DNA from: Chlamydoabsidia padenii
Lineage: Eukaryota; Mucoromycota; Mucoromycetes; Mucorales; Cunninghamellaceae
DNA: 64,000 nt
Direction of reading: 5' to 3'
Assembly: GCA_025330725.1 (NCBI GenBank)
Contig: JAIWND010000020.1
Location: 124,001-188,000, forward strand
In this document: one piece after another, positions 57,034-64,000 of the stretch
How positions within the stretch are numbered: the first letter of the stretch is position 1
Layout of the letters: the number at the start of each line of letters is the position of its first letter
Notes under the pieces: generated by a model
The model's input: the letters and a program-made list of their open reading frames with translations, nothing else
Databases searched by the model: none
What the model was told of the DNA's origin: nothing
Translations under genes and position numbers: made by a program

Positions 57034-58479
57034 CTAGATAAAATGCATTTTATGGATAAGGGATGGATTCTTGTTCATGACGCGTTGAAGTCGCTGGGGA
57101 TGTTTAAAAAAATTAACCTTCCCCGGCACCGCCATGCATTCATGTTGTTGTCGAGCCAATGAGTGAAGAGTGGTGGTGATAATGTCGCTGGCTCGACTCG
57201 GTGTTTCATTACTAAACATATTCAATATCCGATCGGTCTCATCGGACCAGTGAGCCGAGCATAATCGATATTCCAAAGGGATCCACACATCGTTTTTTTC
57301 AATCCATCGGTGGCGGATCACGTGGGATTCGTAATACGGACCATGACAGGAGGAGCAAATCTGGGCAGAGGCAAGGTAAGATACCAAGTGATCAGGTAAA
57401 GCGTCGAGTGGTGGTGGAGTTGATCGAATAATGTTTCTTGCACAGATTTCCATTAGACTGGGTGGATCATGAGCCATGTCTATCGGTTTGAGGGTGTCAT
57501 CATCGCATGGATCGAGTCGTAATTGTCGTAACTTGGCCAACTGGGTGATTTCGGCGGGAAGGACGGTGAGAGGATTATGAGTGAGATCCAGAGTGACTAA
57601 TTGTTTCATCCCTGCTACATCCGATGGGATCGACCCGAGTTGATTATGTGATACATCCAATTCTTCAAGTCGTGTTAAGTAGCGCAAAGTATCTGGTAAA
57701 TGTATCAGTTGGTTTCTTGATATCGTCAAGACTTGTAATTGCTTCAATTGGCCGATGCTGCTTGGTAGATCACTCAACTGGTTATCGGATCTAAATTACA
57801 TATTTAAACAAGTTTTTTTTTTTTTTTGTTAGTCATACCCCTTTTTTTTTCGCCACCTTTTTTTTTTTTTTTTTTGTTACACCCCTGCACACATAGATAT
57901 GCATTCAATAAAATGTCAGCTTTTATTTATACATTGCTAACCCGCCGCACAAACGCACACGCCCTCTTTTAGTACTTACAAGTCCAGTTTTCTAAGGGAT
58001 GTCAATAAGCCAATGTTGGGGTCAAGACTGATCAAGAATCTTTTAGATAGGCAGAGCATAGAAGCATCATCCAGTGCATCCAATGTCAATACAGTAGTAC
58101 CCACCGCATCACTGTTGGTATTTGATTCCACTTTTTTTTCGTTATAATAAGTTTGATCCACATACAGAATATCTTGTGCTAACCGGTTGCTGTGAGGGGT
58201 TGGTGCAAAAGTATCTTGATCTGCTGCATAGCCGGAATCGACTCGGTCCATCAGTTGTTTTGCAGGCCTGAAACAAGGAGATGCTGATCGTTCGTCTTGT
58301 TCGCTGTCAGAATCATCATTGTCTTTTGTTAAACCATATTGTTGAGGGTAGAATAACAGGCGTTCTTGATTAGGATATAGTTCAAGTGTGTCATCAGAGT
58401 CGCTCTTGTTGTTCTTATCAATGGCGATCAATCCAAAGGTATAATGTACATTACTATGACTTGAAGGAGTTTGACCCAT
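57034..58479 (-). CDS. Leucine-rich-repeat protein with likely N-myristoylation (LRRC58/SHOC2-like)
   Basis: Two minus-strand exons (58479-57980, 57790-57034) give 418 residues. MGQTPSS at the start fits an N-myristoylation signal (Gly2, Ser6). A disordered acidic N-terminal third is followed by about four LRRs (LTSLRKLDLSDNQLSDLPSS, LQVLTISRNQLIHLPDTL, LEELDVSHNQLGSIPSD, LVTLDLTHNPLTVLPAE). Then comes a C-terminal domain with SLMEICARNII and CSSCHGPYYESHVIRHRW, a Cys-x2-Cys segment seen in LRRC58-like and fungal LRR proteins. It is probably a membrane-tethered adaptor; partners are unknown. The single 189-nt intron is long for this genome, lies exactly between LRR units, and contains two long T-runs. 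Confidence 0.85.
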
Positions 58480-58689
58480 ATTATGTTCAAGTTAAAGAAT
58501 AGAATATATATATATATAAGTGGGAAGAGAAAAAGAGAGAGAGAGAGAGAGATAAAAATAAAGCCGTTTCCTTTTATTATCCACATTTAAAGGGGTCGCA
58601 AACCGGAGTTTTGAATATACAATTTCCTTTTTCTATTTTTATTCATTGTAGGTGCATTTTGGGATGATATATATAATATATATGTTCTT

Positions 58690-59570
58690 CTAAGTGGATT
58701 TGACTATAACAGTAATTGGAGTCACATTATCACCAATTTGTACTTGTACTAAATGTTCACCCAAAGATTTGATACGACCACCATCAGATTTGAATTCGAC
58801 CGCATCCTTTTCCACCACCAGACCATAATCTTGCTTTAGTTTCAATACCAAATCATCAGCAGTGACAGATCCAAAGGTGGAATCACTATTAGGTACCACT
58901 GCCCGTTTGAATTCCAATAATTTTACGTTTTCCAATCCACCCACCAACTGTTCTGTTTGTTGTTGACGTCGAATCACACTAGCCTAGTTTAATAATAATA
59001 ATCAGTTACTTGCCTAATCGAGTCATGATCGTCTTCCCCCCCCTTTTGTTATAAATTACCTCCACGTGGTTTTGGTTCGTTTGTTGTTGTTGTTGTGCTT
59101 GTTCCAATTGGCGATTACGAGGTCCATTGTAGGTTGACACATAACTTGCCTTACCAGCAGGGTATAGGATGTTTCGCATAAGACCGGCTAATATAAATAG
59201 TTAGTGTATTGTTCACGCACATGTTTCAATTTGGTTCACTTACGTCGGACGGATACCACTTCATCTATGATATTAAAAAGTACACCCAGTTAGTTTATGC
59301 ATAAACAACCCTAATTTCCACAAGGTCTGTTTTGACAGGACTATTTTTATTTTACCTTTAATACCAACACCTTCCACAAAGTCAGTCAACTTTACTTGAA
59401 TCGAGGTCTTTTTGTGGGCATGTCTCTATATCAATGGATGAGCAAAGTTAGTTGATTAATAACGGATTCTGGTCGTTTATTGTTGTTTTCATTACTGTGA
59501 GGGATCATACCTTGGTGAGATAGATGGCGCAAGTCGAAGCACGTTGGTATTGGCGGGTAAGAAAAGACAT
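58690..59570 (-). CDS. Mitochondrial ribosomal protein bL9m
   Basis: Five minus-strand exons (59570-59511, 59425-59356, 59264-59244, 59187-59060, 58983-58690) give 190 residues. MSFLTRQYQRASTCAIYLTK looks like a mitochondrial presequence. The L9 N-domain follows: VKLTDFVEGVGIKDEVVSVRPGLMRNILYPAGKA, with the conserved Pro-Gly-x-x-Arg-Asn motif. A Gln-rich linker helix and a C-terminal domain (DDLVLKLKQDYGLVVEKDAV) complete the two-domain layout. Exon 3 is only 21 nt. It is the homologue of yeast Mrpl50. It is divergently arranged with the Alba gene, 780 bp away. Confidence 0.9.
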
Positions 59571-60350
59571 GGTGTTAAGCAAATGTCAATGAGAAGAGAA
59601 AAAAGAGAGAGGGGGGATAGGAATTACCCCAAGCCACTAGTCATAAAAAAGCAAAGGGGTGTATTTAAAGCGCCGACATTCATCACTCCTGTCATCAAAA
59701 AAAAAAAAAAAAAAGATCCCCACTTTCTTTCTCATCTGTTTTACACATCCATTCTTATAAAAACAAGGTCAGTATATATATAACAAAAGAAATAGACACA
59801 ATGGATATGATGATGCAGTAAAAGGTTCGAAAAAAAAAAAGAAAAAGAAAAGAGATGGTATGATGTGTCTATTCTTATAGGAAAACAAGTGTACCTTCTT
59901 TTGCCGCCCTCCTACTCGCCCTACTGTTTGTAATCTTGATACTCATCGACTAGTCTTCTCGGTGATGTGTCGTAAGGCCAAACAAAGAATGAACAACCTT
60001 GTCTTTAAATAGATCGTCACAGGAAAAGACTTGCTTCTGGTGGAACGATAAAGGAAGGACAAGACAGGAATTGGGATCGACGGGGGACAAGAAGCTTTTG
60101 ACTGAACTTTTGTTGACTAAAGTGATTGGACAATAACTAGTGGATAACAAAAGCAAGATCCATGGGTGGGCAGAAAGGGTGGCAATACTTGGAACATTGT
60201 TTTTTTTTGGGGGGGATGGATAACTACCTCTTCTTCTTCTTCTTTTTTTATCTTTATGTGAACAATGAAACGATCTGATCCACTGATTATATAATAACAT
60301 AATATCACCTAGTTACTCACTATATTTGATTGATGTAGGCTTGGAATACA
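59571..60350. other. Divergent promoter region
   Basis: Spacer between bL9m (minus) and the Alba-domain gene (plus). Poly-A tracts (about 59697-59714, 59829-59838) and short ORFs without signatures. A short unassigned 5' exon of the Alba gene ending before 60338 is possible, since TGATGTAG resembles an acceptor. Confidence 0.45.
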
Positions 60351-60838
60351 ATGGATAACAATCCCTCTAAAGAAATGGTAGTCATGGTGTCTTTGGGTGG
60401 TTCCATCGAACGATTAGTCCAATCAGGTTTGGATAAATTGGAGGTAATAACGAAATTAAAATAAAAAGTGGGCTATTTACCAAGATATTTTCTTTTAGAT
60501 TCATCCTCATATCGGAGTAAGTGCAAAAGGTAAGGCGATTCAAAAGGCTATCACCGTGGTGGAAATCATCAAACGACGTATGGAGGGTACTCTTCATCAA
60601 TACAATATTCTTGACAGTGAAAGGTAAATAATAACATGATGAATACCTCCATTTTAACAATGACTCTATTTTAGCAATGGTGATGGTGGTGAAGCACGTG
60701 CTCGTCTCTTCACGCATCTGTCAAAAAATCCCATCCCAGCTCTGGAATCAACTAGCACGTAAGTTGGACATTACTCATCGGAAAAAGTTGTACTAACTTG
60801 TTTCTTGCAGGTACCAACCGCCACAGCAACTAGAATAG
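60351..60838 (+). CDS. Alba-domain protein (Pop6/Rpp25-like)
   Basis: Four exons (60351-60443, 60499-60623, 60675-60758, 60811-60838) give 109 residues. The Alba fold is visible as VVMVSLGGSIERLVQSGLDK, then VSAKGKAIQKAITVVEIIKR and HQYNIL. The KGKAIQKAITVVEIIKRR helix is the RNA-binding signature of Alba/Rpp20/Rpp25. In eukaryotes these are subunits of RNase P/MRP or cytoplasmic mRNA-binding proteins; Pop6/Rpp25-like is the likelier choice given the small size. An AATTAATAAAAAG signal lies at about 60885. Confidence 0.82.
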
Positions 60839-61189
60839 ATTATTCCCCCAATACCCCCTCCTCCATTTGTATATATGCATATTTCAATTAATAAAAAGAC
60901 CATTTAGACTTGTGTACATCCAATTATTCATTATATAAGGATACAATTGATCCACTAGGGCTTATTAACTTATTTAAGATTCATGCAAGCGGGGTTTAAC
61001 ATGTTAACCAATACTCCGTCTTCTGATGATTATATTAAAATGGCAAGTGTTTATTATAAAAAGTGGTATGTTGAATATGAGGTTTTTGTTTTACAAACTA
61101 GTAGATAAAAATGCTAATCTTCTTATGTTGAATTGTAGAAGAGGGAATAATAAAATGTACAGACTATATAAAGGAGAGGGGTTGATAAT
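60839..61189. other. Convergent 3' region
   Basis: Spacer between Alba (plus) and MET6 (minus) 3' ends with polyadenylation-like signals for each strand. A GCGGGGTTTAA variant of the motif is at about 60989. No gene seen. Confidence 0.5.
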
Positions 61190-63635
61190 TTAATTCTTGT
61201 GTTGAGCACGGAAGTACTTGGCGACTTTAACCATGTTGACCAAAGCAGCTTCAGTTTCAGGCCATTGACGAGATTTCAAACCACAATCAGGATTGGCCCA
61301 TAGCAAGTGAGCAGGAATGTACTTTAGCATATCACCGAATCGTTGCTTCATTTCTTCGACAGAAGGGACACGAGGAGAGTGGACTAGGAAGAGAGAAAAA
61401 AAAAAAAAAAGTTGGTATATGCACATCTTCATGATCGTCCTCCTACTTACTGTCATATAAACCGGGACCGATTTCATTCGTATATTGCTTGGTTTCAAAG
61501 ATCTTAAGGAGCTTTTCATCAGACTTGGAGTTTTCAATGGTGATCACATCGGCTAAAGAAAAGAGTTCTAGTTAGACATCTGATACTTCACTTTTTCCCC
61601 TCCCCCCTTTTTTTCCCTTACCATCCAAAGCAGCAATAGCATCAAAGATATCATTAAAGTCAGAGTAACACATGTGAGTATGGATTTGAGTGTCATCACG
61701 GATACCAGAGGTAGACAAACGGAAGCAACCAACAGACCATTCAAGATAAGTATCCCAATCAGCACGGCGAATAGGCAAACCTTCACGAATAGCAGGTTCA
61801 TCGACTTGAATACAAGGAATACCTGCCGCTTCCAAATCAACCACTTCATCACGGAGAGCCAAACCGACTTGAGCACACAATTCGTTAGCAGGAATATCAT
61901 CACGCACAAAGGACCACTTCATCATAGTAACAGGACCAGTCAACATACCCTTCATTGGACGCTTGGTCAAAGATTGAGCATACACCGTTTCATCAATCGT
62001 CATGGGACCCCGGCGAGACACATCGCCAAAGATAACAGGAGGCTTGACACATCGAGAACCATAGGACACCACCCAACCATTTTCAGTAAAGTCATAACCA
62101 TGCAGCAAGTGACCAAAGTGTTCCACCATGTCGTTACGTTCAGGTTCACCATGGACGAGCACATCCAGATCCAACTTTTCTTGAATATCCACCATCTTTT
62201 TCATTTGCGCCTTGATGAATGTATCGTAATCAGCTCGAGACAGAGTACCCTTGTTTAATTGTTGACGAGCCACCCGGATATCCTTGGTTTGAGGGAATGA
62301 GCCAATGGTGGTGGTAGGGAAGAGAGGCAACTGGAGTTTCTTGACTTGAGCTTCACGACGAGTAGCAAAAGAGGAAGGACGTTTCCATGCTTCGGTAGGG
62401 ATCTTGGCCACACGGTCACGGACTTTAGGATTGACAGTTTGAGGAGAGGTACGACGAGTGTGCACAGCAGCAGCATTTGAATCCAATTCAGCCTTGACAT
62501 CTTGACCATTCACCGCCTTGGCAACCGTGACGATTTCAGCACACTTTTCCACGGCAAAGGACAACCAGCTGAACAATTCCGGGTTGTTTTCCTTGATCTT
62601 GACTTCAAACGAGGTAGAGAAGGGAGAATGAGCCAAAGAGCAAGAGGGAGCTACTATCACACGATCTTGACCAAGTACCGCCACCGCCTGTTGTACCAAC
62701 GCAATGGACTTGCCCAAGTCGTTGATCCAAATGTTCCGACCATCCACCACACCCATCGACAAGACTTGATTGTCCTTTAACAATGGCAGCACGGCATCCA
62801 ATTCTTCAGGGGCACGTACGAGGTCAAGGTGAATGGCATCGATGAACTCCTTGACCGCATAAATATTGCTTTCCACCCGCCCAAAGTAAGCCGCCACCAA
62901 CACCTTGAGAGTACCTGCCAATTGAGTTTGAATCGTCTTGTACGCCTTTTCCAGAGCCAACTTTGTACTTGCTTCTAAATCCAAGATCAAGATGGGTTCA
63001 TCGATTTGCACCCAGTCCGCACCGGCTTGTTTCAATTGCTTCAATACGTCCACATACAATGGCAACACCTTGGGTAACAGAGATAAAGTATCAAACGCTT
63101 CTTCATTTCCTTTGGCAGCTTTACCGAGATACAAAAAGGACACGGGGCCCACCAGCACGGGACGAGTATGGATTCCGATCGCCTTGGCCGCCTTGAATTG
63201 TTCCACCACCCGAGGAGCTTGTTCCAGTTGGAAGGATTGATTTTGATCGAATTCGGGGACAATGAAATGGTAGTTGGTGTCGAACCATTTCTTCATTTCC
63301 ATCGCTGGTATATCTAATGAGTCAGCAGCACGTTGTAAACCACGACCCATGGCGAAGAATTGATCGAGAGGATTCGATATCTCTTGATACCGTTTAGGAA
63401 TGGCGCCGAATTGTTGAATGGTATCTAGGACACGATCGTATAAAGTGAATTCACCAGAGGGAATGTGTTGTAATCCTTGTTGTTGTTGTAAGGTCCAATG
63501 GGCTTGTTGAATCTTGGTGTAGCCTTCATGTAGGGTGTGTTCGGAAATCTTGCCTGACCAGAAGGATTCCACGAGTTTCTTGAGTTCACGTTGACAGCCC
63601 ACCACTGGGAAACCGAGATTAGATGCAATAACCAT
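61190..63635 (-). CDS. MET6: Cobalamin-independent methionine synthase
   Basis: Three minus-strand exons (63635-61622, 61552-61451, 61383-61190) give 769 residues, standard for MetE/Met6. It transfers a methyl group from 5-methyl-THF-glutamate to homocysteine. Both barrels are present: N-terminal [19 protein letters not shown]...[10 protein letters not shown], and C-terminal [15 protein letters not shown]. Also seen are [40 protein letters not shown], and zinc ligands in [10 protein letters not shown] (His, Cys), [13 protein letters not shown] (Glu) and [13 protein letters not shown] (Cys). The two introns are near the C-terminus. A 40-nt poly-A tract lies 118 bp upstream of the start. Confidence 0.98.
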
Positions 63636-63751
63636 TATTATATAAAAGAAGAAGAGTCAATGTAATAAACAGAGAAGTAATAAAAAGAAATGAAAAAAAG
63701 AGAGAGAAAAGGGGAAAGATATCAAATCATTTATATAGCCCCGCACTGTTC

Positions 63752-63752
<1 letters not shown>

Positions 63753-63792
<40 letters not shown>
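63753..63792 (+). repeat. 40-nt poly-A tract upstream of MET6
   Basis: Uninterrupted A-run (poly-T in the MET6 transcription sense), the longest homopolymer in the window. Long dA:dT tracts exclude nucleosomes and often mark fungal promoters. Confidence 0.9.
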
Positions 63793-63794
<2 letters not shown>

Positions 63795-64000
63795 TGAGAT
63801 GCTGGGTGGCATAACGCGGGCTTTTTTCATCAGCCAACCAAAATTGACATCGGTTTTTCAGCTTCCCATTATCATCTCCTTTCCGCCTTCCATCCAATAA
63901 CAATACAGGATCATTGTTTCAACGGAGCCTAAACATATCTTTGCATCATCATCATCTCTCCAACGCTATAATTTTTTTTTTGTGTGTGTGTGTGTTGGCT
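63793..64000. other. Right edge of window
   Basis: MET6 upstream sequence ending in a T-run and (GT)n (about 63978-63996). No coding sequence supported. Confidence 0.4.

Noticed and set aside
59950..60300. 116-codon minus-strand ORF
   Set aside because: No family signature and situated in the shared bL9m/Alba promoter region.

Overview
This window looks like nuclear DNA from an early-diverging filamentous fungus, most likely Mucoromycota (Mucorales-like); that placement is inferred from gene content and style. The DNA is AT-rich. It has many short introns (mostly 50-90 nt, with CTAAC/CTCAC-type branch sites and T-rich 3' ends), frequent poly-A/poly-T tracts and CAA-rich coding repeats. About 25 protein-coding genes are interpretable on both strands with no operon logic. 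All exon joins given here were worked out by hand from splice sites and reading frame.

Layout. 0-2.5 kb: two decayed genes, a Fanzor/TnpB-like nuclease relic (minus) abutting a glutathione reductase relic (plus). 2.8-15.2 kb: a four-span membrane protein, a fungal-specific transcription factor, an STK16/Env7-like kinase, a Not4-type RING-RRM ubiquitin ligase and a TTC1-like TPR protein. 15.5-25.2 kb: a three-finger C2H2 factor, a Num1/ApsA cortical anchor, biotin synthase and a RasB-type GTPase. 25.2-27.8 kb: gene-poor, with a possible MULE transposase relic. 27.9-34.8 kb: Cms1, an unknown protein, a Kar5-like nuclear fusion protein and a short poly(A)-binding protein. 34.9-44.3 kb: two paralogous short-chain dehydrogenases, a 100-bp tandem hairpin repeat, an alpha/beta hydrolase, a TPX2-like spindle protein and an MFS transporter. 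44.3-47.5 kb: mostly empty apart from a possible 44-residue zinc-ribbon ORF. 47.6-54.4 kb: isopropylmalate isomerase, ribosomal protein eL38 and a polysaccharide lyase family 8 enzyme. 54.4-56.85 kb: a 2.44-kb segment bounded by 53-bp inverted repeats and filled with gene fragments and repeats. 57.0-63.6 kb: a leucine-rich-repeat protein, mitochondrial bL9, an Alba-domain protein and methionine synthase.

The genes do not form one pathway. They group loosely into amino acid and cofactor synthesis (LEU1, MET6, BIO2), RNA and ribosome work (NOT4, PABP, CMS1, eL38, bL9m, Alba), and cytoskeleton, nuclear positioning and signalling (Num1, TPX2, Kar5, RasB, kinase).

The most interesting signals are these: (1) an 11-mer, TTCAAATCCCG, present exactly seven times, four of them 66-85 bp upstream of start codons; (2) about 7 GC-AG introns among roughly 80; (3) the Fanzor relic; (4) the 2.44-kb inverted-repeat segment carrying exon-like fragments.
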